Below, in pieces: positions 38,424 to 47,256 of a stretch of 50,118 bases of DNA; position 1 is the first letter of the stretch; each line of letters begins with the position of its first letter. A program made the translations under genes and the position numbers. The stretch covers positions 24,001-74,118 of the forward strand of contig CANMBS010000027.1 of NCBI GenBank assembly GCA_947496145.1, given 5' to 3'. The notes under the pieces were generated by a model. The model had not been told where the DNA came from, ran no database searches, and saw nothing but the letters and a program-made list of their open reading frames with translations. This DNA comes from an uncultured Pseudovibrio sp. (GTDB lineage: Bacteria > Pseudomonadota > Alphaproteobacteria > Rhizobiales > Stappiaceae).

Positions 38424-39797
38424 TTAGAAGGTGTACTGTACGCGAGCACCAACTTTGGTTACATCGTCGTAGTCTTTGTCGGTGTTGTCGTCTTCCTGAG
38501 ACCAGCCAGCAGCCAGAGCCAGACCAAGACCTTCAACTGGAGAGTAAACGAGGGAACCGTTTACAGAAGTTTTTTCGTAGTCTTTGCTGTCTTTGTCGAG
38601 CATCAGGTGAGTAACGTCCAGCTGTGCAGACAGTTTTTCTGTCAGAGGAGTTTCGAAGCCACCGGACAGAGCCCAACCGGACTTAGCTGAGTCATCTTCG
38701 TCAGAAGTGAGGTATGCACCTGCTTCATCAGCATACTGAGCCTGGAAGGAAACTTCAGCGCCTTCTTTCAGCATGTCCAGATTGAATACTGCAGTTGCGC
38801 CACCAGCAAAGCCGTAACCATCGTCGTCGTTTTTGTTATGCGCAGCAGCAGCCAGTTTGAAGGAACCCCAACCCTGAGTAACTTTCAGTGCACCAACGAT
38901 GTCAAGGCCGTTGTCTTCGCCACCACGGTAGGAAGATTCTTCAGCAGAGATTGCTGCGGTAAAGCCGTTGCCCAGATCAGCGGTGAAGGAAGCCTGCAGA
39001 AGTGACACGTCAGAGAGGGAAACGCCTACTGGAACAATCCAGGTGTAACCAGTGAAACCGTCAAATACGGATGACTCGCGACCAAACAGGAAGGAACCGT
39101 AGTCAGCACCGATCTGTACATACACATCGCCCATACCGCTTTCGCTGTTACCATCCTGGTCCCATTTGGCAGTCAGCTCGGTGTAGGTTTTGATTGTACC
39201 GATTTCGGTGTTGGTCATAGAAGTGAAGTACAAATATCCCTTAGTATAAGCGGAATAGTTGTTCTTCTTAGGTTCTACTTTAGCAGAAATCTCACGAGCA
39301 TCTTCAACTTTTTTCAGCTCGTCTTCAACTTCTTTGATCGCCGAGTCTTTAGCAGCTTGGTCAGCATATTCAGTTGCCGTAGTACCAGAGCCGTTAACCA
39401 CTGCTGCTTTACGGTATTCAAGTTCAGCTTCCAATGCTTTCTTTGTTGTAGCAAGAGAAGTTGATGTGCCGGCACCAAAAATTGCCACGTCTTTAGTAGG
39501 ATCTTGTGACTTTGAGGTGATTGGAGCAGCACCCTGTACCATTACAATCGCGTCTTTACCTTTTTCGATAACCGCATCCAGATCCTGATTAAAGTCATGG
39601 GATACGTAGTTCGCACGGATACGACCGCCGAGCTTGATGCAGGTTTCTTTGCCTGGCAGCTGGAAGAAACCAGCACCGAATGCGTCACATGCTTTTACGT
39701 AGTTTACTGGCTCAGCAGCCATAGGCAGATCTGCTGCCTGTACAGAAGTTGCTGTTGCAGCTGCAACTGCAGCAAGTGCAAGAGTCTTAACGTTCAT
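38424..39797 (-). CDS. Porin (Porin_2 family) with helical insertion, copy C
   Basis: A 457-residue outer-membrane porin. Signal peptide about 1-21 (ATATSVQA). The family start NYVKACDAFGAGFFQLPGKE and IKLGGRIRANYVSHDF are standard. From about 70 to 178 lies a segment absent from copy D: an Ala/Thr-rich part, then a highly charged helical stretch (KKALEAELEYRKAAVV, KDSAIKEVEDELKKVEDARE). The barrel resumes at NNYSAYTKGYLYF. The C-terminal strand ends GARVQYTF, with terminal Phe. The insertion falls where a long outer loop between early strands would be, so it may project from the cell surface. It is the intact relative of the decayed copy B, and has a strong terminator. Confidence 0.93.
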   Translation of the reverse strand: MNVKTLALAAVAAATATSVQAADLPMAAEPVNYVKACDAFGAGFFQLPGKETCIKLGGRIRANYVSHDFNQDLDAVIEKGKDAIVMVQGAAPITSKSQDPTKDVAIFGAGTSTSLATTKKALEAELEYRKAAVVNGSGTTATEYADQAAKDSAIKEVEDELKKVEDAREISAKVEPKKNNYSAYTKGYLYFTSMTNTEIGTIKTYTELTAKWDQDGNSESGMGDVYVQIGADYGSFLFGRESSVFDGFTGYTWIVPVGVSLSDVSLLQASFTADLGNGFTAAISAEESSYRGGEDNGLDIVGALKVTQGWGSFKLAAAAHNKNDDDGYGFAGGATAVFNLDMLKEGAEVSFQAQYADEAGAYLTSDEDDSAKSGWALSGGFETPLTEKLSAQLDVTHLMLDKDSKDYEKTSVNGSLVYSPVEGLGLALAAGWSQEDDNTDKDYDDVTKVGARVQYTF

Positions 39798-40300
39798 AAT
39801 CCTGACCTTCCAATGTCTCTCAATAAAAAGACGAAATTTGCGTGACCTGTTTGGAGCAGCTCACATTTCATCTTTTCCCAGCGACACGAGAACCTGATCC
39901 GGCTTGCCCTTAAAAGGCACAGCAGCAATCGGCTCGACCGCGTCGGTGGACATATTGATGCCTCACCGGATGTCAGATCGCAATATCAACCTAGTGTTTT
40001 GGAATGGGAGAAACATCACCACCCTAAAGCAGTGTGTTTTTTTTGACACAACAGAGATATTGAGGGGCACAGGCGCGAAGCGAAGCACATAACGAACATC
40101 ACCCCCTTACATCAAATTAACCCATTGAAATAAAACAATATATTGCAACTACGAGTTTTTACATAAGAAGGGGAATTCACAAATAGCAAATCAAAAGACA
40201 AAGAAAATGCAAAAAGCCCCACACTGGGGATTAAAAATATCACAAAATTTTAATAGGCAATTTACAAATAGAATTGAGCAAGCAAATACAACCCATTATT

Positions 40301-40353
40301 CTCTCATTCAAAAAAGGGGACCCGGTGGCTTTGGACACCACCGGGAATGAGAG
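40301..40353 (-). terminator. Terminator after porin copy D, with outer palindrome
   Basis: CCCGGTGG (40321-40328) and CCACCGGG (40338-40345) form the stem; on the minus strand TCCCCTTTTTTG follows. A second perfect pair encloses it: CTCTCATTC (40301-40309) with GAATGAGAG (40345-40353). The outer pair could allow an alternative fold. Confidence 0.85.
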
Positions 40354-40410
40354 ACATTGGAAAATCAGGATTTATGAGTTTCCAATGGAACTCTAAGACT
40401 GAAATCAGCC

Positions 40411-41637
40411 TTAGAAGGAGCGCTGTACGCGGAAGTTCAAAGTCGCAGCATCGGTTTTGTCGCCACCATCTACGTCTTTCTGAGCCCAGCCAGCACCTGC
40501 GGAGAACAACAGGCCAGCAACCGGGGTGTATTCAAGAGAGCCAGCAACAACAACTTCATTGAAGTCTGCCATCAGGCGCTTGTCACCAGATTCAACATCA
40601 AGGTAAGACGCTTCAAGACCGGACGCGAACTCGGAAGTCCAGTTGTGCATATAACCACCAGCAACAGACCATGCTGTGTTAGTTTCAATGCTGCCACCGT
40701 TAAACACAACTGCATCAGCAGTATCATCAGCGCCAACGTAAGCCATTGCGCCATCAGCATATGCAGCCTGGAAGTTGATCACATCACCTGGAGCAATCAT
40801 GTCAAGGTTGAAGCCCAGACCAGCAGCAACTGCGTAACCAAGCTCAGATTCGCTGCTTTTGACCGCATCAACTTTGGTCACAGCACCGGACAGACCAACC
40901 CAGCCCCAACCCTGTGTCAGCTGCACCTTAGCAACAAATGATGGCAAGGTGTTGCCTGCATCATCACGATCTTCAGCAATTGTAAGCTCGTAAACGTCGT
41001 CAGATGTGTCGCCCGGCGTACCTGCACCAGCGGTCTGTTCGTTTACGGAGGTAATCACACCATGCTGACGGTCAGAGTTATCTTCGACGGATGCAGCGAT
41101 GGTCAGACCGTTGCCCAGATCATGGGTGTAAGATGCCTGCCATGCAGTGTCATCGGAAACGTGACGGTCAAATACGTTAGTTGCCAGCTCACCGGTCCAT
41201 AGATCAAAAGCGGAGGTTGCACGACCAAAGGTGAAGCCACCGATCTGAACATAACCTTTGTCCAGCTTAACGCCTTCATTGCCGCGCTTATCGGTATCAG
41301 AAGTGAACTGGAAGTCTGCATAAGTACGGATCAGGCCAAGTTCGGACTGAGTGCGGGTATCAACACGCAGGTTTGCGCGGGAGCGGAAGTTGATGTTGTT
41401 GTCTTCGTTGCCCCATTTTTCATCTTCTGTCAGGTTGTTGAATTTAGCTTCAACACGAACACGACCGCCAATTTTGATCGCAGTTTCAGTGCCTGGCAAC
41501 ACGAAGAAGCCCGCACCGTATGCATCGTTGATGCGAACGTAATCTACTGGAGCCGCATCCATTGGAAGGTCAGCAGCCTGACCGGAAGTTGCAGCAGCCG
41601 CTGCAGCAGCAGCAATAGCGATAGCCTTAAAGTTCAT
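40411..41637 (-). CDS. Porin (Porin_2 family), copy D
   Basis: A 408-residue outer-membrane porin, the most standard of the array. Signal peptide about 1-21 (AAAATSGQA), then DYVRINDAYGAGFFVLPGTE, IKIGGRVRVEAKFNNL, and RSRANLRVDTRTQSELGLIR. It lacks the long insertion of copies B and C. The N-terminus differs from the others in having VRIND where they have a Cys. The last strand is LNFRVQRSF with terminal Phe. A 5' region of nearly 800 bp without other genes lies upstream, suggesting a complex or strong promoter; the array has probably arisen by duplication from genes of this kind. Confidence 0.94.
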   Translation of the reverse strand: MNFKAIAIAAAAAAAATSGQAADLPMDAAPVDYVRINDAYGAGFFVLPGTETAIKIGGRVRVEAKFNNLTEDEKWGNEDNNINFRSRANLRVDTRTQSELGLIRTYADFQFTSDTDKRGNEGVKLDKGYVQIGGFTFGRATSAFDLWTGELATNVFDRHVSDDTAWQASYTHDLGNGLTIAASVEDNSDRQHGVITSVNEQTAGAGTPGDTSDDVYELTIAEDRDDAGNTLPSFVAKVQLTQGWGWVGLSGAVTKVDAVKSSESELGYAVAAGLGFNLDMIAPGDVINFQAAYADGAMAYVGADDTADAVVFNGGSIETNTAWSVAGGYMHNWTSEFASGLEASYLDVESGDKRLMADFNEVVVAGSLEYTPVAGLLFSAGAGWAQKDVDGGDKTDAATLNFRVQRSF

Positions 41638-42424
41638 AATCTTAACTTTCTTTAAAACCAGAGCAGCTCGACAACACGTCGATCCCTAACCACTCCGGCT
41701 CCCCACTTGCGCTTACTGAACAAAGCAATGTTTGAAACATCATCTTATTCAACAGAGCACTCATCAGTGCGCCTCGCGCTGTTCACAACATCAATATTTG
41801 TGATATTTAGATTTTAATCAATAATTCAAATGGCAATTGAATGCCTACATATTTTTATGTGACACAAATAACACACATATATTGAGAGGAATGAGCATCA
41901 ATCGAGCTACCGCCCTTAAACACGCGCAATATCTCAAATAAAACTATGAATAAATAAAATATAATCTACCCACTTTGGATGAATAACTTAAATATTAAAT
42001 CGATACGAGACACACTGAAATACGCCGAATATAAATCAACAACCCATCAAAGCAATTTCCAGATAAAATCAAAATAAAATCTCTAAGCTCTCCCAAATTC
42101 TCAGAAATTATACTGAAACTTTACGCATAACATTTTTTGATATGCAACATGTAAACAAACACACAAACTAAATAAACACGTAAAATCAATAAATTATAAT
42201 AAGATCCGCAATTCACATGGAAATATGGCCATAGTTCCAGCTCAGGAGATGTGTGGACAAGAGGCTCCGCAAGCGTACCACCGCCCCTATCAGCCATACC
42301 CCCGCAAAGAAAAAAGGCGCGACATATGCTGTGCGCCCTTCTCCGATGCTGTCAGATATCTGTGGTTAGCTATTGAGAGCACAACTCTCTCATGCACTAT
42401 GCTAAACTCAGTCTTTGCACAAAC
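41638..42424. other. Long AT-rich region between porin D and the phn operon
   Basis: About 790 bp, very AT-rich between 41800 and 42220, with no convincing coding frame on either strand. It holds the leader and promoter of porin D at the left and the phn operon terminator at 42306-42339 at the right. Porin mRNA leaders are often long; no known RNA motif is recognised. Confidence 0.4.
42306..42339 (-). terminator. Terminator after the phn operon
   Basis: GGCGC (42316-42320) pairs with GCGCC (42333-42337), with CATATG in the loop and A/T pairs outside. On the minus strand TTTTTTTCTTT follows. It lies about 86 bp past the last permease gene. Confidence 0.8.
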
Positions 42425-43789
42425 CTATGCATTCCCTTTAATCAATTTGCGCCGCAACCAACCTGAAAGCTGATCCATCAACATAACAACAGCGATGATA
42501 AGGATAATCAGATAGAGCGTATTCTCCCAGTCTTGCCGGGTACGCATGGTCTCAATAAGCTTCAAGCCAATACCCCCTGCCCCCAGTGCGCCGATTACAG
42601 TCGCACTGCGTGTATTGCTCTCCAGATAATAAAGCATCTGAGAAATAAAGAGCGGCAGGATCTGAGGGAACAGCCCAAACCGATACTTTTGAATGGAAGA
42701 CGCACCTGTCGCCTGTACCCCCTCAGCCTGCTTCTTATCAGCATTCTCGATAGCTTCAGAAAACAGCTTTCCAAAGGTTCCTGTATCGGTGAAGAAAATT
42801 GCGAAAATCCCGGAGAGCGGACCCAATCCAAATGCACGAATAAAGATGAGAGACCAGATCAACATATCCACACCTCGCAAAAAGTCGAAGAGCCGTCGCA
42901 TCCCTGTACGTACCCACTTCACAGGATTCACATTGGCGGCAGCTACAAATGCCAATGGTAACGCCAGAATGCCGGCAATCAATGTACCGACAACAGCCAT
43001 GATAAGTGTCTGCAACAAAGCAAAGTAGACCTCACCATGCTGCCACTCATTATTCGTCCATAACTCATGGAACATGTAACGCAGGTTCGACATCTCTGGA
43101 TGGAGCCGCTCTGATGCAAATACAAGCGACCACAAAGCTCCAACACTCAGACCATTCAACTTACTATCAAAGTCAAACCAGAAATTTTCCCAGCCTGTAA
43201 AATAGCGCTGCACTTCAACCTTGCTTTTGGTCATCCAGATGCGGGAATATAATGATGGACGCGCATTCACCTGAGATCCCGATACCTTTAACCAGTCAAC
43301 CTCAGCACCTGAAAGGAACTGTGGCGCACCTTCTCCAACTTTAAAGACAAAGGGCTGCTGGTAGTCAGGATGAAAGTAAGTTACCAAACCACCCTCAAAC
43401 TGGACCTTCCCATCCCCCCCTAATGAAATAATGGTTTGCGACTTAGAGTGCCCAATCCACTCTGGAGGCACTTTATATATTGCGCGGCGATTACCTTCCA
43501 GGCTCACAACAAAACCCTGCTCGTCTCTTTTGAATTGATACTTTGCATGAACCTTGTGGGCATAAGAATCCAGAGCGAACAACTGCGCCATATCCCCACG
43601 CGCCTTATCCACAACCCCCAAAACATCAAAGGCAAAAAAGCAAACCACCAGATAAAGAACCACCAGCGCTGCAAAGACCGGTCCCAGCAAGCGTTTTTTC
43701 AAGTCTTGACTGATCACTCCGGGATATAGGTCATCTAATCGCCGCTCTTCATTCAGTAAGGCAGCCCGAGAAACACGAATATCTGCCAT
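42425..43789 (-). CDS. phnE: Phosphonate ABC transporter permease PhnE, long form
   Basis: A 454-residue inner-membrane permease. The first helix (PVFAALVVLYLVVCFFAF) is followed by a hydrophilic domain of roughly 200 residues (about 60-245), presumably periplasmic. The transport core comes next: FALLQTLIMAVVGTLIAGIL, the coupling region around EAIENADKKQAEGVQATGAS, and VIGALGAGGIGLKLIET. It pairs with the shorter PhnE upstream to form a heterodimeric channel driven by PhnC. Rhizobial phn operons often contain two permeases, one of them longer. It starts 10 bp after the other permease, so the two are translated together; it is the last gene of the operon. Confidence 0.92.
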   Translation of the reverse strand: MADIRVSRAALLNEERRLDDLYPGVISQDLKKRLLGPVFAALVVLYLVVCFFAFDVLGVVDKARGDMAQLFALDSYAHKVHAKYQFKRDEQGFVVSLEGNRRAIYKVPPEWIGHSKSQTIISLGGDGKVQFEGGLVTYFHPDYQQPFVFKVGEGAPQFLSGAEVDWLKVSGSQVNARPSLYSRIWMTKSKVEVQRYFTGWENFWFDFDSKLNGLSVGALWSLVFASERLHPEMSNLRYMFHELWTNNEWQHGEVYFALLQTLIMAVVGTLIAGILALPLAFVAAANVNPVKWVRTGMRRLFDFLRGVDMLIWSLIFIRAFGLGPLSGIFAIFFTDTGTFGKLFSEAIENADKKQAEGVQATGASSIQKYRFGLFPQILPLFISQMLYYLESNTRSATVIGALGAGGIGLKLIETMRTRQDWENTLYLIILIIAVVMLMDQLSGWLRRKLIKGNA

Positions 43790-43799
43790 AGCTTACCTC

Positions 43800-44675
43800 T
43801 CAAATCTGACTGGTCTGGCCGATCAACTTCTGCCTGAGCCAACCACTCAGGTAATCAATAAAGCTAATCGAAGCGACCAGCATAAAGATGATAACGAGAA
43901 TGTCCGCCCCATAATTCCAGTCCACGACCATTTTCAGCTCTGCCCCAAGACCTCCAGCTCCCACAAACCCTAAAATGGCTGAGGCTCGCACATTCACTTC
44001 CAGCCGAAGTAACGTGTAAGACAAAAAATTAGGGAGGACCTGAGGCAAAACACCAAAGCGCATCTGATCCAGCCAGGTTCCCCCCACACTGCGAATGCCC
44101 TCAACTGCTTTAAGGTCACAGTTCTCATTCACCTCAGAAAACTGTTTAGCCAGCGCTCCGATTGTATGCGTCGTCACCGCAATCACAGCGGCAACCGGAC
44201 CGGAGCCAAAAATCAACACCAGCAGCAACGCAATCACAATTTCAGGAAATGCACGAAAAACATCCATCACCCGGCGCATAACACCCACAAGCAGCGGGTT
44301 ACTCACCAAGTTGCGGCTGGCGACAAAACTCAGCGCCCCACCGAGAAAAAATGCCAGTACAGTAGAGACCAGCGCAATATTCACTGTCTCAACAAGATAA
44401 GGCAGATACTCAAGAAATAGTCGAAATAAGCCGACCAAGCCTTTTTCATAGGCCCCAGCGAGCAGCTCAATCGGATAGTCAAAAAATTTATCAAGCCCAC
44501 CCCAGAAGCTACCAGAGTTTGCTTCGTCAGCAACATAAAGGCCGCCCAATATGCTCAAGGTACCAAGTCCAAGCAACGCGGCAGTATAAAGAGTACGACG
44601 TCGGGCAACACACTCATAAGCCTGAGAAATCTCAGCCAAACGGGAAGCCTCTGCAAGCGCTAAGCGAGCGGCCAC
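43800..44675 (-). CDS. phnE: Phosphonate ABC transporter permease PhnE, short form
   Basis: A 291-residue inner-membrane permease. After a cytosolic N-terminus (VAARLALAEASRLAEISQAY) come about five or six membrane helices. The conserved coupling segment is EVNENCDLKAVEGIRSVGG and the hallmark loop is ILGFVGAGGLGAELKMVV. The frame can begin at a GTG at 44759, but that falls in a terminator-like hairpin; the GTG at 44675, with AAGGA seven bases upstream, is preferred. It is preceded by phnD and followed after 10 bp by the long permease. Confidence 0.9.
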   Translation of the reverse strand: MAARLALAEASRLAEISQAYECVARRRTLYTAALLGLGTLSILGGLYVADEANSGSFWGGLDKFFDYPIELLAGAYEKGLVGLFRLFLEYLPYLVETVNIALVSTVLAFFLGGALSFVASRNLVSNPLLVGVMRRVMDVFRAFPEIVIALLLVLIFGSGPVAAVIAVTTHTIGALAKQFSEVNENCDLKAVEGIRSVGGTWLDQMRFGVLPQVLPNFLSYTLLRLEVNVRASAILGFVGAGGLGAELKMVVDWNYGADILVIIFMLVASISFIDYLSGWLRQKLIGQTSQI

Positions 44676-44723
44676 ATCAACATCCTTCCAAAAAGAGAAA
44701 AGAAAAAGGCCACAGCGGGCCGC

Positions 44724-44753
44724 AAAATGAAAGGACGCATTAAAAGTGCGCCC
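44724..44753 (-). terminator. Internal terminator/attenuator between phnD and phnE
   Basis: On the minus strand GGGCGCA pairs with TGCGTCC (one G-T wobble) around CTTTTAA and is followed by TTTCATTTT. It lies 19 bp after the phnD stop. Such a partial terminator would give more binding protein than permease, a common arrangement in ABC operons. Confidence 0.7.
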
Positions 44754-44771
44754 CTTCACCAGTCATAAAAT

Positions 44772-45698
44772 CTAATTAGCTTTTTTCGCTTCAATCTTAC
44801 GGCGACGCGCCTCTACAATGGTCTTGTAAAAATCGTGGTTTACATCAACAAAACCAGCATTTTGACCATGCATTGCGGAATAGAAACACTCAGCGTCATC
44901 GCTCACCATCGCTTTTAAAGAAGCAACTACCTTTTGTTTAATGTCCGCAGAAAGAGACTTACGCAAAACAACTGGACCATTCGGGATCAAAGGAGATTTC
45001 CAGATCTGAACCAGATCAGACATGTCAACCATGCCTTTGTCCACCATCTTACGCAGGTTACCAGAAGTGTACCCCTCTTCCCACTCACCAACACCGGATG
45101 CCCACGTCACACCACCATCAACGTCGCCATTGAGAACAGCAAGAACATTCTGCTCGTGCCCGCCAGAAAATTGAGTAGAAGCAAAGAACTCTCTCTGATC
45201 CAGTCCCATTTCATCAAATGCAACGGAAGGAACCAGATAACCTGATGTAGAATTCGGGTCTGCAAAACCCATACGTTTACCTTTCATGTCCTCCAGGGAT
45301 TCAATCCCGGAATCTGCACGTGCGACCATGACAGAGTAGTACCCGGTTGCACCGTCAGTCTGCTTTGTGGTCAAGACTGGTTCAACAGCCCCAGGAGCGG
45401 AAAGGTACACAGCGGAATAGCCAGAGGCACCAAGTTCAGCATAATCCAGATTACCACCCTTCAGACCTTCAATGGTGCCAGCGTAATCAGCAGCGGGAAA
45501 CAACTTAACCGGTACACCAAGCAGCTTCTCAAAACGATCAGCAAGGCACTGATTGTTACGAAGGCGGTCGGCTTCATTTTCGCCGCCCAGAATACCAATG
45601 CGAAATTCGGTGATCTTCTCTTCAGCCAGAGCGATAGGCGTAGCAAGAATGGTTGCAGCAACAGCAAGAGCTGCAGCAACTTTAGCAGTGTTTTTCAT
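44772..45698 (-). CDS. phnD: Phosphonate ABC transporter substrate-binding protein PhnD
   Basis: A 308-residue periplasmic binding protein. The signal peptide is about 1-25 (TILATPIALAEE). The PhnD pattern is clear: FRIGILGGENEADRLRNNQ, KLFPAADYAGTIEGLKGGNL, DYAELGASGYSAVY, MKGKRMGFADPNSTSGYLVP (phosphonate-binding Ser/Thr cluster), and SGGHEQNVLAVLNGDVDGG. It could bind phosphonates, phosphite or phosphate esters; the sequence does not decide. Located between the ATPase gene and the permeases, as in phnCDE operons. No C-P lyase genes are in the window, so any breakdown enzymes must be elsewhere. Confidence 0.95.
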   Translation of the reverse strand: MKNTAKVAAALAVAATILATPIALAEEKITEFRIGILGGENEADRLRNNQCLADRFEKLLGVPVKLFPAADYAGTIEGLKGGNLDYAELGASGYSAVYLSAPGAVEPVLTTKQTDGATGYYSVMVARADSGIESLEDMKGKRMGFADPNSTSGYLVPSVAFDEMGLDQREFFASTQFSGGHEQNVLAVLNGDVDGGVTWASGVGEWEEGYTSGNLRKMVDKGMVDMSDLVQIWKSPLIPNGPVVLRKSLSADIKQKVVASLKAMVSDDAECFYSAMHGQNAGFVDVNHDFYKTIVEARRRKIEAKKAN

Positions 45699-45738
45699 CG
45701 GAGCACTCCAAATTTAGGATAAATTCTAAAAACAGCTG

Positions 45739-46611
45739 CTACTCAGCAGCAGAGGCGACTGGCAAATTCTCACCCACCGCCAGTTCCAGGGCGGCGACTT
45801 TTACACCTTCACCACCAAGAGACGTCGAGGTCATACCCTCTTCAAAACTATCATCAGCACCATAGATCTCACGAGCTACAGCGGTGGAAAGTTCATCCGG
45901 CGTGCCATCAAAAACAATTGCGCCATCACGCATTCCAATCACGCGATCACAATAATTACGGGCTGTATCAAGAGTATGGAGGTTACATATAACGGTCAGA
46001 CCGTCTTCTTCATTGATCACCTTAAGCGCATCCATAACAACCTGCGCATTCATAGGATCAAGTGAGGCAATTGGCTCGTCTGCAAGCAGCATCTTCGGCT
46101 CTTGCATCAATGCACGTGCAATCGCCACACGTTGCTGCTGACCACCAGAAAGGTTCTCCGCCCGTTTTAAGGCAGTTTCAGCAATACCAAGACGCTCCAG
46201 TTTTAAAAGAGCCTGCACCCGCTCTTCACGAGTAAACAGCTTTAACATGCTGCTCACGGTGCCATGGGCATTCAGGCGCCCCAGCATCACATTAGTTAAA
46301 ACATCAAGGCGGGGAACCAGATTGAACTGCTGAAAGATCATCGCACAATCACGCTGCCAGCGGCGTCTCTGTGCCCCCTTCAATGCCAGCACATCAACTC
46401 CATCAACCAGTACACGCCCCTTAGAAGCAGGTGTTAACCGGTTAACCATGCGCAATAACGTAGATTTACCCGCACCAGAACGACCGATAATCCCAACCAT
46501 CTGGGGCTTATCAATGGAAAAACTTGCACCATTGACAGCAACATGAACCCCAAATTCTTTTCTAACACCTTCAAACCGGATCAAGATCTCAGCCCCGCTA
46601 ACCAAATTCAT
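45739..46611 (-). CDS. phnC: Phosphonate ABC transporter ATP-binding protein PhnC
   Basis: A 290-residue ABC ATPase that powers the importer. Walker A is [11 protein letters not shown] (about 43-53), the Q-loop [14 protein letters not shown], the signature [15 protein letters not shown] (about 154-168), Walker [14 protein letters not shown], and the H-loop CNLHTLD. The final 35 residues form an extra tail beyond the usual fold. It is the first gene of phnC-phnD-phnE-phnE. The ATG at 46611 has no strong ribosome site. A weak Pho-box-like sequence (46729-46746) lies upstream, so phosphate control is possible but unproven. Confidence 0.95.
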   Translation of the reverse strand: MNLVSGAEILIRFEGVRKEFGVHVAVNGASFSIDKPQMVGIIGRSGAGKSTLLRMVNRLTPASKGRVLVDGVDVLALKGAQRRRWQRDCAMIFQQFNLVPRLDVLTNVMLGRLNAHGTVSSMLKLFTREERVQALLKLERLGIAETALKRAENLSGGQQQRVAIARALMQEPKMLLADEPIASLDPMNAQVVMDALKVINEEDGLTVICNLHTLDTARNYCDRVIGMRDGAIVFDGTPDELSTAVAREIYGADDSFEEGMTSTSLGGEGVKVAALELAVGENLPVASAAE

Positions 46612-47170
46612 TTCAGCTAACTAGGCACATGAGATTATTACAGCGAAATGACGCTTACAAAAATCCGCAGAATGTAAAAAAACCGTCACAAAATAGAAGC
46701 GTAACATAGCTGGCAAAATGAGCTGCACATTACATTTTCGTGACGCTGGAAAACAGGTCGTTTCTATCTGAACAACAAGACCCGTGGACTTTAAATCAGA
46801 ATCAAAAGATAGCGATGTATCCTATACACCAGCCTCGCAAATGAAGCATCGCATCGGAAGGCACTCACCCAAACCCTCAATATGCTATAGCAATACTCTC
46901 CATCGCCGTTGTTGCATTTACAGCGAAGTCACCAACAAGCACAGCCGAACACTGCAAACTATCAGGTTTAGGCACCTCAGCTGCGTTATTTTTATTGAAC
47001 ACCCCACCCTTAAAAAAGAACATTTCAAAAATAGACATTAAATAATAAATATATTTACTTGATACAACTAAATCAACACTACTCAACACTTAAGCACAAA
47101 ACTCAGATTACGAAATTGTATTTACAAATATCACATATCTTTTCAGTGAATTAGCTATATTAAAATATTA
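46612..47170. other. AT-rich gap upstream of phnC
   Basis: About 560 bp. It holds the phnC promoter region at the left (including ATTACAT-TTTC-GTGACGC at 46729-46746, a weak Pho-box candidate) and very AT-rich sequence after 47030. Short frames exist on both strands but none has protein-like composition. Confidence 0.4.
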
Positions 47171-47256
47171 TCAACAATGCCGCATACATTGCATTGTATG
47201 AAAATACACCAACGCTATATTTACCTTAAAAGATAAGGGGAAGTTTAATGCTAGGG

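Noticed and set aside
42225-42473. Plus-strand frame of 82 codons
   Set aside because: It crosses the phn terminator and the end of the permease gene and has no protein-like character.
46784-47041. Plus-strand frame of 85 codons upstream of phnC
   Set aside because: Low-complexity, AT-driven composition; no ribosome site or recognisable motif.
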